DNA of 64,000 bases from Pseudomonas syringae KCTC 12500 (GTDB taxonomy: Bacteria > Pseudomonadota > Gammaproteobacteria > Pseudomonadales > Pseudomonadaceae), in the NCBI RefSeq assembly GCF_000507185.2, contig NZ_AYTM02000002.1, positions 643,501 to 707,500 on the forward strand, given 5' to 3'. Below the pieces are notes generated by a model. That model saw only the letters and a list, made by a program, of their open reading frames with translations, did not search any database and was not told the origin of the DNA. This document shows, in pieces, positions 1 to 7,995 of the stretch (positions are counted from its first letter, which is position 1; each line of letters starts with the position of its first letter). Made by a program: the position numbers and the translations under genes.

Positions 1-359
1 GAATCACCAGCGACGTTTTCGCCAGGCAGGACTCGCTCAGTGAATTCATTGATCTCTACCTATCGATAGCCAGCCGCGATGCGGAAGACGGCGGTTGTCC
101 GTTACCGACTATGTGCCTGGAACTAGGCCAGCGCGATCAGCCCAGCATGACGACGGATAAAATCATCCTTCATCTGCTGGAGCAGTTCGACAAGCCCCTG
201 GCGGAGAATGGACTGGAGTCCAAAAGCTTGCCGGTGCTGTCCGCACTGGTAGGTGGTCTGGCACTCGCCCGCAGCGCTTTTGACGAGGAACTGTCACAGC
301 GCATTCTGGACACGACCCGCGACTATCTCAAAAAGGAGATAAAAAAGAGCACCAACTGA
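1..359 (+). CDS. TetR-family transcriptional regulator, C-terminal part (cut by window edge)
   Basis: The reading frame is open from base 3 and stops at 357-359, so the gene begins to the left of the window; the ATG at 111 is internal. The visible 118 residues are helical and carry a GGCPL segment followed by a Leu/Ala-rich C-terminal helix (LVGGLALARS), which is typical of the ligand-binding and dimerisation domain of YxaF/LmrA-like TetR repressors. The DNA-binding HTH is outside the window, so the family call rests on the C-terminal domain only. Its target cannot be inferred. It converges on the comEA-like gene and shares the hairpin at 409-445 with it. Confidence 0.7.
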   Translation, partial: ITSDVFARQDSLSEFIDLYLSIASRDAEDGGCPLPTMCLELGQRDQPSMTTDKIILHLLEQFDKPLAENGLESKSLPVLSALVGGLALARSAFDEELSQRILDTTRDYLKKEIKKSTN

Positions 360-408
360 TCCTCTGGAACAGATACTCTCTCGGAGAGCTTCCCCGGTGA
401 GAGTTTAT

Positions 409-445
409 AAACACACAGGCCGATCATCGATCGGCCTGTGTGTTT
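409..445. terminator. Bidirectional rho-independent terminator between tetR and comEA-like gene
   Basis: A perfect 17-bp inverted repeat with a 3-nt loop (AAACACACAGGCCGATC / ATC / its complement). The A-rich left edge and T-rich right edge make it work in both directions. It lies between two convergent genes. Confidence 0.85.
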
Positions 446-462
446 AGCGGATGAAACACTGA

Positions 463-825
463 TCAGTCGAGTGCAAGCTTTTCGCGATTCCTCTCCAGAA
501 TGGCCTTGCCGATTCCTTTTACTTCGATCAGTTCATCAATCGAGGTGAAATCGCCGTTGGCTTCCCGATAAGCCACAATGGCATCAGCCTTGTTCTTCCC
601 GATCCCCGCCAGTTCTTTCTGCAGTGTCTGAGCATCGGCAGTATTGAGATTGACCCTGTCCTTGCGCTGCTCATGCGCCACAGCGGGTGCTGTTTCTTCC
701 ATCATCGGCGAATGGGATACCGCGGACTGGGGGATGGCGGGCTGGGACGCAGGCGCGGCGTTGACCGCAACCGAGGTACTGGTGAGCAAGGCAAAGATCA
801 AGGCACTGAAGATAGGGGTTCGCAT
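463..825 (-). CDS. ComEA-family helix-hairpin-helix protein, secreted
   Basis: A 120-residue protein. Residues 1 to about 23 form a signal peptide (MRTPIF, hydrophobic core, then an AVNAA cleavage region). A low-complexity Pro/Ser/Ala linker follows, then a ComEA-type double helix-hairpin-helix domain over the last 60 residues (VNLNTAD, LAGIGKNKADAI, VKGIGKAIL). Such domains bind DNA non-specifically; in the periplasm ComEA proteins capture DNA during natural transformation, although short pseudomonad versions are not proven competence factors. The start at 825 is preferred over the longer frame beginning at 861 because GGAG lies about 8 nt upstream and the signal peptide begins there. A small gene of this kind follows wbpM in P. 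aeruginosa as well. Confidence 0.8.
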   Translation of the reverse strand: MRTPIFSALIFALLTSTSVAVNAAPASQPAIPQSAVSHSPMMEETAPAVAHEQRKDRVNLNTADAQTLQKELAGIGKNKADAIVAYREANGDFTSIDELIEVKGIGKAILERNREKLALD

Positions 826-983
826 AGATAAAGCTCCATAGCAGTTCAAGGCAGCATCCACATGCTGTGCCTGAAACTTAGACCAGCGTCCCCTCCTGGA
901 AAAGAAGTCGAGCGTTGCTGCCTGTTGCCGGATCGTTCAACGTATTTCCACCCCTGCCCAGAGCCCCGGCAGTGCTGATGAAA

Positions 984-2978
984 TCACGTTTCGCCGCTGC
1001 GTTCCTGATACATCCAGTCAACGATTTCACCTTCTGGCGTATAACCGTTTACCGTTTCGCGCAGCAACTGACGCACGCTGGTGTAATCATCTCGGTCGAC
1101 CGCATCCAGCAGCTTTGTCAGGCGGCCTTTCAATACATCCCATGACAGGCAATCTTCGTTTGCACTCATGATCATCGGGTGCTCGGTGGCAACCACGTTG
1201 TCGCCGATCAACAGCTCTTCATAGAGTTTTTCGCCGGGACGCAGGCCAGTGAACTCGATGGAGATATCACCGTGCGGATTTTTCTCCGAGCGAATGGCCA
1301 GACCGGAAAGATGGATCATCTTCTCGGCCAGTTCGACAATCTTGACCGGCTCCCCCATATCGAGAACGAAGACATCGCCGCCATGCCCCATGGAGCCGGC
1401 CTGAATCACCAACTGAGCGGCTTCGGGGATGGTCATGAAATAGCGGGTGATCTTTGGATGCGTCACCGTCAGCGGACCGCCTGACTGGATCTGCTTGTGG
1501 AACAGCGGGATCACCGAACCGGAAGAGCCAAGCACGTTGCCAAAGCGCACCATGGTAAAGCGGGTCTTGTTGACCTGATAGACGTTGGCCTTGTCACCGA
1601 AGATCACTGGCGCGGTTTCGCGGCTCAGTGCCTGCAATATCAATTCGGCAAGGCGCTTGGTACTGCCCATCACGTTGGTGGGGCGGACCGCCTTGTCGGT
1701 AGAGATCAGGACAAAGTTGGACACCCCTGCCTGCAACGCCGCCTGGGCGGTATTGAGCGTACCCACAACGTTGTTGATGACGCCTTCGGCAATATTGTGC
1801 TCGACCATCGGCACATGCTTGTAGGCAGCAGCGTGATAGACCGTATCGACCTTCCAGGTTTTCATGATCGACAGCAGCTTGGGGTGATTGCGTACCGAAC
1901 CGAGTATGGGCAGCAATTTCACCGAGAGTGACTCTCGAGCCGAGCGCTGTTCAAGCTCGGAGAGAATGCTGTAGAGATTGAACTCGCTATGGTCCAGCAG
2001 CAGTAATTGGGTAGGTTGCAGCAGCAGTATCTGTCGGCACAGCTCGGAACCGATCGAGCCGCCGGCGCCGGTCACCAGCACCGTCTTGCCCTTGATGCAG
2101 TGCTCGAGCAGGTTATCGCGAGCCGGGACTGCATCGCGCCCCAGGAGGTCTGCGATGTCGACTTCCTGAAGGTCATCGACCTTGACCCTGCCAGCGGCCA
2201 GATCCATGAAGCCCGGAACGCTTCGTACGTGCAGCGGGAAGCCTTCCAGAAAGCCGAGGATTTCCCGACGACGCCCACGCGACGATGACGGGATTGCCAG
2301 GAGGATTTCCTGAGCTCCCGTGGAATCGATCATTCGCTGGATGTTTCGCGGCTTGTAGACCTGAAGACCGGAAATGACCCGATTGGAAATCGACTCATCA
2401 TCATCGATGAACGCCACCGGATGCATCAGACGGCCCATGCGCAATGCGGCGACCAACTGGTTTCCCGCTGCACCGGCGCCGTAAATGGCAACCTTCTGCA
2501 AACCGTTGTCGCTCTTGGCGAAAGGCACATGCTGCGCCGCAGCGAACCAGTCGCCGAGAAAATACTGCCGCATGGCCAGGCGCAGACCACCGATCATGAC
2601 CATGCTCAGCCACCAGTAATTGAAGATCACCGAACGCGGGACCAATTGCTGGTGGTTGCTGTACACGTAGACCATGCAACCAAGGATCAAGGACGACATC
2701 GTGACGGCCTTGATGATGGCAATCAGCGCATCATTGCCGAAGTAGCGCATGACTGCGCGATACATGCCGAATCGTATGAACAGCGGGATAGCCGCAACGG
2801 GCGCACTGATGAACAGCCACGTGTGCTTCTCGAGAGGATTGATCAGCTCATCGATACCCAGCCGTACCACAAACGCCATCCACAGAGCCAGCCAGACCAG
2901 GAAGACGTCGGTAGCAACCTGAATTATTCGTTTTTTGCGGCGTGGTAGAGCCAGTAATCTGGTCCGCAATCTGCTCAT
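984..2978 (-). CDS. wbpM: WbpM/FlaA1/CapD-type nucleotide-sugar 4,6-dehydratase, inner membrane
   Basis: About 664 residues, the full length of WbpM. The N-terminus (about 15-140) holds four membrane segments. A first Rossmann-like domain follows (VAIYGAGAAG near 165), then the catalytic short-chain dehydrogenase domain with TGAGGSIGSE near 304. The segment STDKAVRPTNVMGSTK (427-442) has Met in place of the usual catalytic Tyr, as is normal for the WbpM branch. The family converts UDP-GlcNAc to a UDP-4-keto-6-deoxy sugar, the first step to QuiNAc/FucNAc for O-antigen initiation. The start is either ATG at 2978 or an adjacent TTG at 2981; GGAG lies 13 or 10 nt upstream. It is the last gene of the leftward polysaccharide cluster. 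Confidence 0.88.
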   Translation of the reverse strand: MSRLRTRLLALPRRKKRIIQVATDVFLVWLALWMAFVVRLGIDELINPLEKHTWLFISAPVAAIPLFIRFGMYRAVMRYFGNDALIAIIKAVTMSSLILGCMVYVYSNHQQLVPRSVIFNYWWLSMVMIGGLRLAMRQYFLGDWFAAAQHVPFAKSDNGLQKVAIYGAGAAGNQLVAALRMGRLMHPVAFIDDDESISNRVISGLQVYKPRNIQRMIDSTGAQEILLAIPSSSRGRRREILGFLEGFPLHVRSVPGFMDLAAGRVKVDDLQEVDIADLLGRDAVPARDNLLEHCIKGKTVLVTGAGGSIGSELCRQILLLQPTQLLLLDHSEFNLYSILSELEQRSARESLSVKLLPILGSVRNHPKLLSIMKTWKVDTVYHAAAYKHVPMVEHNIAEGVINNVVGTLNTAQAALQAGVSNFVLISTDKAVRPTNVMGSTKRLAELILQALSRETAPVIFGDKANVYQVNKTRFTMVRFGNVLGSSGSVIPLFHKQIQSGGPLTVTHPKITRYFMTIPEAAQLVIQAGSMGHGGDVFVLDMGEPVKIVELAEKMIHLSGLAIRSEKNPHGDISIEFTGLRPGEKLYEELLIGDNVVATEHPMIMSANEDCLSWDVLKGRLTKLLDAVDRDDYTSVRQLLRETVNGYTPEGEIVDWMYQERSGET

Positions 2979-3082
2979 CAATTTTTTTATGCTCCGTTAT
3001 GCTACCGGTTGCAACATGATCTGAAATCGGTACCTGTGAAACAGCTACGTGTCTGAGACAACCAGAAAAACACTTCGTTACC

Positions 3083-4093
3083 TTATTCTGCCTCGCCGGC
3101 GCCGAACCTCAACGCCAGCAGAATCAGCGGGCAGTAAGCAATGACCGCCCATATAAGCCCTTCCCCATCGCCCAGCGCAACCCATAGTGCAATGGGCAGC
3201 AACCACACCAGATTGATCAACCCCACCGCAAGCGTAACCGGCACATGCCTGCCGTAGTGACGCGAAGCAAACTGGTAAGCATGGCTGCGATGCGCCTCGT
3301 AGAGCCTTTCTTTGCGTAACAGGCGTCGCACGAGGGTTACGGTCGCATCGACGACAAACACTCCCAGCAGAATCAACCAGGACCAGAATAACTGAGGTGA
3401 AGCCCAGGAACCCTGAATGGATAGCACACCGAGCACTATGCCGAGGAAACCACTGCCCGCATCGCCCATGAATATCTTCGCCGGAGGGAAGTTCCAATAG
3501 AGGAAACCTGCTGCGGCAGCGCCCAGCATGAGCACTTCCCAGGACAGCCCGGCCTGGCCGCCAAACGCGTAGATAATGCTCATGCCCAGGCATACCGTGA
3601 CCGCCTCGATACCGGCGATGCCGTCTATTCCGTCCATGAAGTTGTAGAGGTTCAGAATCCACACCAGATAGAACGCCGCGAGCACCTGCCAGAGCCCCCC
3701 CAGGTCGACCGTCCAGCCCATGATGTCGAGCGGGGCAAGTCCGCCCAGCCAGAACAAGGCCCAGGCAGCCGCAGCAAAGTGCCCCAGCAGGCGCCACCGT
3801 GCGGCGATATGCCCGTGATCGTCCATGAAACCGATCACCGCCACCAGGCCTCCCGAACCGACAATTGCGGCAAGCGCAGAGGGAGGCAGATAACCCGCCC
3901 ACCCCAGCACAGCGATCGCCAGGATGAAAGTGATGACGATGGCAACACCGCCGCCCCTGGGCGTGGGTATGGAATGCGAACTTCGGGCGTTTGGAATGTC
4001 GATCAGACTTTTGGCGAGCGCATACTTGCGCAGCAACGCCGTTAGAATCAGAGACAGAAAGGCAATAGCGATTACCGACAGCCACTCAATCAT
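3083..4093 (-). CDS. wbpL: WbpL-type undecaprenyl-phosphate sugar-1-phosphate transferase (glycosyltransferase family 4)
   Basis: A 336-residue polytopic membrane protein of the MraY/WecA/WbpL superfamily. Signatures seen: PTPRGGG near 44, the Asp pair in FMDDHGH near 90, NLYNFMDGIDG near 148, KIFMGDAGSGFLG near 206, and a His-rich cytosolic loop (RSHAYQFASRHYGRH). It transfers a HexNAc-1-phosphate to undecaprenyl phosphate and so starts O-chain synthesis; in P. aeruginosa WbpL starts both the A-band and B-band chains. The start at 4093 was chosen because the protein then begins with the first membrane helix (MIEWLS); it overlaps the epimerase stop by 8 bp, indicating translational coupling. 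Confidence 0.88.
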   Translation of the reverse strand: MIEWLSVIAIAFLSLILTALLRKYALAKSLIDIPNARSSHSIPTPRGGGVAIVITFILAIAVLGWAGYLPPSALAAIVGSGGLVAVIGFMDDHGHIAARWRLLGHFAAAAWALFWLGGLAPLDIMGWTVDLGGLWQVLAAFYLVWILNLYNFMDGIDGIAGIEAVTVCLGMSIIYAFGGQAGLSWEVLMLGAAAAGFLYWNFPPAKIFMGDAGSGFLGIVLGVLSIQGSWASPQLFWSWLILLGVFVVDATVTLVRRLLRKERLYEAHRSHAYQFASRHYGRHVPVTLAVGLINLVWLLPIALWVALGDGEGLIWAVIAYCPLILLALRFGAGEAE

Positions 4094-5066
4094 GCTTGTC
4101 GTGTTCCAGATAATATCGGGCAGTGTCCTGCATGGCGTGTTCAATACTCACAGGTGGATGCCAATCCAGCATCGTACAGGTTTTACTGATATCGACCTGC
4201 AGCGAGTTGCACAGCCGTTGTGAAAAAGCTTTCTTGCCTAACAGTGCTGCAGCCGCTTTCAGCAGTACGGCCGGCACCGGCAACAGTCGAGCAGGTTTGC
4301 CCAGGGCCTTGCCCATTTCGCGCAGCAGCCTGGTCGTGGACAAATCTTCCCCATCACTGACCAGAAACGTCTGGTCAGCCGCAGCAGGATGATCGACACA
4401 GACCGTCACCAGGTCTGCCAGGTTATCCACCGCCACAAGGCTTCTACGATTATCGATGGACCCGAGCGGCAACGGCAGCCCCTTGTCCAGCCAGCGCATC
4501 ATGCTTCTGAAGTTAGCCTTGACCCCCGGACCGTAGACCAGTACCGGTCGAATGATCACCACCTGCATACCGGTGCGGGCAGACAACTCACGCAAGCCCT
4601 CTTCGGCCCTGTGCTTTGAAACACCATAGGCATCCAGCGGATTGCACGGGTCGCTGGCCGTGAATGGCGCACCAACAGGCGTAGACTCGCCATTGGCCTT
4701 GATGGAACTGATAAAGATGAAGCGTCTGACGCCTGCGGCTGCGGCCTGCTCGGCCAGATTCAGCGTTGCGGTGACATTAGCGCGGAAGTATTCCTGATCC
4801 GGCGCTTCAGCGGTCTCGTTCAGTACATGAACACGGGCAGCACAATGAATCACCACGTCCGCGCCAGCTACAAAACTTGCCCATTGATTGTCCGGTGCCA
4901 ATGATTGCGCGCTGACAACATCGATGCGCGGACTGGAAGCGACATAAGCGCCTCGGACTGCAACCCTCACAGCAAAGCCTGTGCGCTCGATCAGCCGACG
5001 AACCACGGCACTGCCCACGAAACCTGTCGCACCTGTTATTGCAACCAATGCAACATCACCGCTCAT
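4086..5066 (-). CDS. NAD-dependent nucleotide-sugar epimerase/dehydratase (extended SDR)
   Basis: A 326-residue extended SDR. GATGFVG near residue 12 is the NAD-binding loop, HCAARVH is the NxA-like segment, and YGVSK supplies the catalytic Tyr and Lys; IIRPVLVYGPG follows. It resembles WbpK/WbpV-type 4-epimerases or reductases that act on the WbpM product to give UDP-FucNAc or UDP-QuiNAc, the sugar WbpL would transfer. The exact stereochemistry cannot be read from sequence. Starts further upstream (to 5207) are possible, but they add a segment unlike any SDR; GGAAGG lies about 10 nt before the ATG at 5066. The 3' end overlaps wbpL. Confidence 0.82.
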   Translation of the reverse strand: MSGDVALVAITGATGFVGSAVVRRLIERTGFAVRVAVRGAYVASSPRIDVVSAQSLAPDNQWASFVAGADVVIHCAARVHVLNETAEAPDQEYFRANVTATLNLAEQAAAAGVRRFIFISSIKANGESTPVGAPFTASDPCNPLDAYGVSKHRAEEGLRELSARTGMQVVIIRPVLVYGPGVKANFRSMMRWLDKGLPLPLGSIDNRRSLVAVDNLADLVTVCVDHPAAADQTFLVSDGEDLSTTRLLREMGKALGKPARLLPVPAVLLKAAAALLGKKAFSQRLCNSLQVDISKTCTMLDWHPPVSIEHAMQDTARYYLEHDKHD

Positions 5067-5264
5067 GCAAACACGCCCTTCCAAATCGGCCAAATATTGC
5101 TCAAGTAACGCTTTTTGACAACTGAAATATGTCCAATCCATTTTATAACGTTCACGATGATGCTCAACGTGTACCAAGGTCAATGCACAATCATCATGTC
5201 CTGGCACTTACTTGCAAGAATTCGATTACCACGCCAGCCGACAACTAACGTGCTCATCGTGCCT

Positions 5265-6698
5265 TCAAGGGATAAACAGTTCCAACGGGCGTTTTTCGAG
5301 CGAGTACTTACGACTCAGAATATTACCCAGAACCTTTTTCGCAGCCGCTTCGCCATGCACCAACCGAATCTGCGTCGGCCACTCTTTCATCCCCGTGACG
5401 AATTCGACCAATTCGACCTGATCGGCGTGAGCAGAATAGCCTTTTGCGGTATGGACTCCGGCATTTATATCAAAGCGCTCGCGATCCAGCTCTACATAGC
5501 CGCCCGATGGGCCATGTAACTGAATGGCCTCGCCCGGTGTTCCCTTGCCCTGATAGCCGACAAATACCACGTTATGTCGCGTGTCGCCGAGCATGGCTTT
5601 CAGGTAATTGACGATTCTGCCTCCTGCACACATGCCGTTACCGGCAATCACAATGGCCGGACGCGCCGTACTGGCCAGGTAATTGACCGTACGCAAATGC
5701 TCTTCATGGGTGTCGACGGTAACCAGTTGCTCGAAACCCAACGGCTTTCTGCCGACGTCGAGCCTTAGCCGGGCGTCCTCATCCCAATAGTCTTCGAACG
5801 ACTGATAGACCTTGGTAAAGCGACTCGCCAGAGGCGAATCAAGGATGATCGGCAACCTCGACCAGTCTGGGGCACTCTCACCCCGGTGCTCGCTGCTTTC
5901 AGTGCAATGATTCGAAGGCATCTTGCGTCGCAGTATGTCTTCCAGCTCGTAGAGCAATTCCTGGGTTCGGCCGATGCTGAACGCCGGTATCAGCACGGTG
6001 CCGTTATCCTCCAGCGCCTTGTCTACGATGCGCTCAAGTCCAAGCTGACGAATGTTGCGATCTTCGTGAACACGATTGCCGTAGGTGCTTTCCAGCACCA
6101 GCACATCCGCGCGCTCGGGCGGCTTCGGCGCAGGCAGAAAAGGCGTATGACTCGCCCCCAGGTCACCGGAAAACACCACCCGCACAGAACGCCCTTGTGC
6201 AGGATATTGAAGATCGCATTCTATATAGGCCGACCCCAATATGTGTCCGGCGCGCTGCAAGCGGACCCGGCAATGCAAGGATTCGTTGTCGATCAGGCTG
6301 AACCAGTCATCGAATGGCAGAGCGATAATTCTCTTGTTGATGACGTCCAGGTAGCGCGCGACTTGCCCGGGGTCGTGTGCAAATTCAATTTTCAGGAGAT
6401 CTTCCATGACCAGTGGCAACAGATGGGCACTGGGCTCACTGCACAGTATCGGCCCCTTGTAACCGGATCCCAGCAACTCTGGAATACGCCCGACATGGTC
6501 ATTGTGTACGTGGCTGATCAGCAGCGCCCTGATAGCCTCGGGATCGAATCCGAATGACGCGCGTTCGGACTGCCTGCCGCGCTCCTGCACCGACCCACAG
6601 TCAATCAGCAGGCTGCTCGATACGTCGATGTGCAGCTGATGACACGAGCCCGTTACTGTATCGACAGCGCCGTGATGAATGATTTGCGGATAAGACAT
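5265..6698 (-). CDS. Beta-CASP metallo-beta-lactamase-fold hydrolase (RNA-processing/CPSF-like)
   Basis: A 477-residue protein. The metal-binding motif HVHNDH is at 63-68 and further metal ligands are in GHILGSAY and FSGDLG. A beta-CASP insert occupies roughly 210-390 (VLESTYGNR, LIPAFSIGRTQELLYEL), and GYSAHAD near the C-terminus is the usual third CASP motif with the RMMBL domain. Family members are endo/exoribonucleases or related phosphodiesterases; no substrate is evident. AGGTGA 6 nt before the ATG supports the start. It is the first gene of the leftward group that continues with the epimerase 200 bp further on, an unusual partner for polysaccharide genes. Confidence 0.85.
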   Translation of the reverse strand: MSYPQIIHHGAVDTVTGSCHQLHIDVSSSLLIDCGSVQERGRQSERASFGFDPEAIRALLISHVHNDHVGRIPELLGSGYKGPILCSEPSAHLLPLVMEDLLKIEFAHDPGQVARYLDVINKRIIALPFDDWFSLIDNESLHCRVRLQRAGHILGSAYIECDLQYPAQGRSVRVVFSGDLGASHTPFLPAPKPPERADVLVLESTYGNRVHEDRNIRQLGLERIVDKALEDNGTVLIPAFSIGRTQELLYELEDILRRKMPSNHCTESSEHRGESAPDWSRLPIILDSPLASRFTKVYQSFEDYWDEDARLRLDVGRKPLGFEQLVTVDTHEEHLRTVNYLASTARPAIVIAGNGMCAGGRIVNYLKAMLGDTRHNVVFVGYQGKGTPGEAIQLHGPSGGYVELDRERFDINAGVHTAKGYSAHADQVELVEFVTGMKEWPTQIRLVHGEAAAKKVLGNILSRKYSLEKRPLELFIP

Positions 6699-7110
6699 GC
6701 AGTCACCTTTTCTTGCCAGCCTGCTCTGAATATCCGGGATATCCGATATCAGGGCTGAACATTAAGTTTCGGCGCATTCTGCACTTGAACGAATCATTTT
6801 CAAGCCTTGACACAAGGCTGTCAGGGCAGCAGTAATCGACGCTGAAAATCAATATAACCCGTACCCCCTTTAAAATGGGTACACGATTTAAAAAAGCGAA
6901 TATTCCTACACGGCGTAGTAACTAATCTTCATATAACAGAAGAATAAACCGACAGAATTATAAGACTCTTTTTTCGACAAAACTGTTTGAAGACACAACA
7001 AAGCGTGCCAGCTCAGCAGCAGCGCATGCTGCTTCATGAACAGAAGGGAGTAAAAGACGCGCGCTATCGTGTCGCCAGATCGTTCTCCGACGACGCATGA
7101 TCAGCGCTGC
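6699..7110. other. AT-rich intergenic region at the usual wzz/O-antigen entry point
   Basis: 412 bp without a plausible gene on either strand, visibly richer in A+T than its surroundings (for example 6840-6990). An inverted repeat GTACCC-N10-GGGTAC lies at 6861-6882. It probably holds the promoter of the metallo-hydrolase gene. I see no JUMPstart/ops element and no remnant of wzz. Confidence 0.5.
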
Positions 7111-7353
7111 TCAGACAGAGCGAGGGGAAGGTGCGCGCTTTTTGCGAAGGCTGGCTATCCACGCCAGTATCGGGCCAATGACCATGCCCACGAGCAACGC
7201 GAGGACAACAGGCAATGCCAGCGGAAGCTGAGGCGCCGACCAACCGAAAAACGTCACGGCAACAGACTGCCGGTTCTCAAGCACAAACACAGTTGTTGCC
7301 AAAACAACGAGCAATACGGCGACGATCAAAATGACTCGTTTGAAGATACGCAT
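7111..7353 (-). CDS. LapA-domain (DUF1049) small inner-membrane protein
   Basis: An 80-residue protein with two membrane helices (about 6-26 and 45-66) separated by a short polar loop (ENRQSVAVTFFGW), ending in a basic cytosolic tail (SLRKKRAPSPRS). This matches the lipopolysaccharide-assembly protein A domain family. It lies 24 bp downstream of ihfB and is probably co-transcribed with it, as in other pseudomonads. Its exact role is unknown. Confidence 0.8.
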   Translation of the reverse strand: MRIFKRVILIVAVLLVVLATTVFVLENRQSVAVTFFGWSAPQLPLALPVVLALLVGMVIGPILAWIASLRKKRAPSPRSV

Positions 7354-7377
7354 CTGGTGATCCTGTGGTGAATGGCT

Positions 7378-7674
7378 TTAAAAGCCCTCTTCTTCATCTT
7401 CGTTGACGCGATCCCGCAGCTCCTTGCCCGGCTTGAAATGCGGGACAAACTTGCCATCGAGGCTGACCGACTGACCGGTCTTCGGGTTGCGCCCTACCCG
7501 CGGTGCGCGGTAATGCAGCGAAAAGCTGCCAAAGCCTCGAATCTCGATTCGGTCTCCGGTTGCCAGACACTGGGACATTTGTTCAAGCATGGTCTTGATG
7601 GCCAGCTCGACATCCTTGGATGAGAGCAGCCCTTGATGGGTGACAATTCGTTCGATCAACTCCGACTTCGTCAT
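7378..7674 (-). CDS. ihfB: Integration host factor subunit beta
   Basis: 98 residues, the expected length. HU/IHF fold from [10 protein letters not shown] to the C-terminal helix; the DNA-intercalating arm carries GRNPKTGQ with the conserved Pro. With IhfA (not in the window) it forms the heterodimer that bends DNA at specific sites and shapes promoters, replication and recombination complexes. It follows rpsA, with a terminator and about 320 bp between them, so it probably has its own promoter. Confidence 0.96.
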   Translation of the reverse strand: MTKSELIERIVTHQGLLSSKDVELAIKTMLEQMSQCLATGDRIEIRGFGSFSLHYRAPRVGRNPKTGQSVSLDGKFVPHFKPGKELRDRVNEDEEEGF

Positions 7675-7954
7675 ATTTTTCCCTTCTTTTTCAAGCAGCT
7701 AGATCAGCGCTTGGAAGGTTTTAGCATGACCGGATGAATTTGAACAGCCCATCTATTGACTTATGTTCAATCCCGTCTAACCAGGCATGAACAGATTACA
7801 GCGACATGACAGGGGCGAGGCAGGGGAAGGGAGCTGGAGCAATAGACGAAACGAGACAGCCTGAGAGGCCAATGGAGGCGTTTTGCGACTCACACTGTGC
7901 GTGAGAGCAAGCCAGGAAGACCTGAACCTGTAGGGCCTGAACGATAGAAACAAA
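7675..7954 (-). promoter_or_regulatory. ihfB upstream region
   Basis: About 280 bp between ihfB and the rpsA terminator. No gene is visible. It must contain the ihfB promoter and leader; I could not pick a promoter with confidence. Confidence 0.4.
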
Positions 7955-7982
7955 AAAGGACGACCGAAGTCGTCCTTTTTTT
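7955..7982 (-). terminator. rpsA rho-independent terminator
   Basis: On the minus strand, a 12-bp stem AAAAAGGACGAC, a TTCG tetraloop, and GTCGTCCTTTTT. It begins 14 bp after the rpsA stop. Confidence 0.92.
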
Positions 7983-7995
7983 GGTCAAGCAGAAC

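Noticed and set aside
1978..2981. wbpM catalytic defect (Met in place of Tyr)
   Set aside because: Met at this position is characteristic of the WbpM/CapD branch and compatible with activity.
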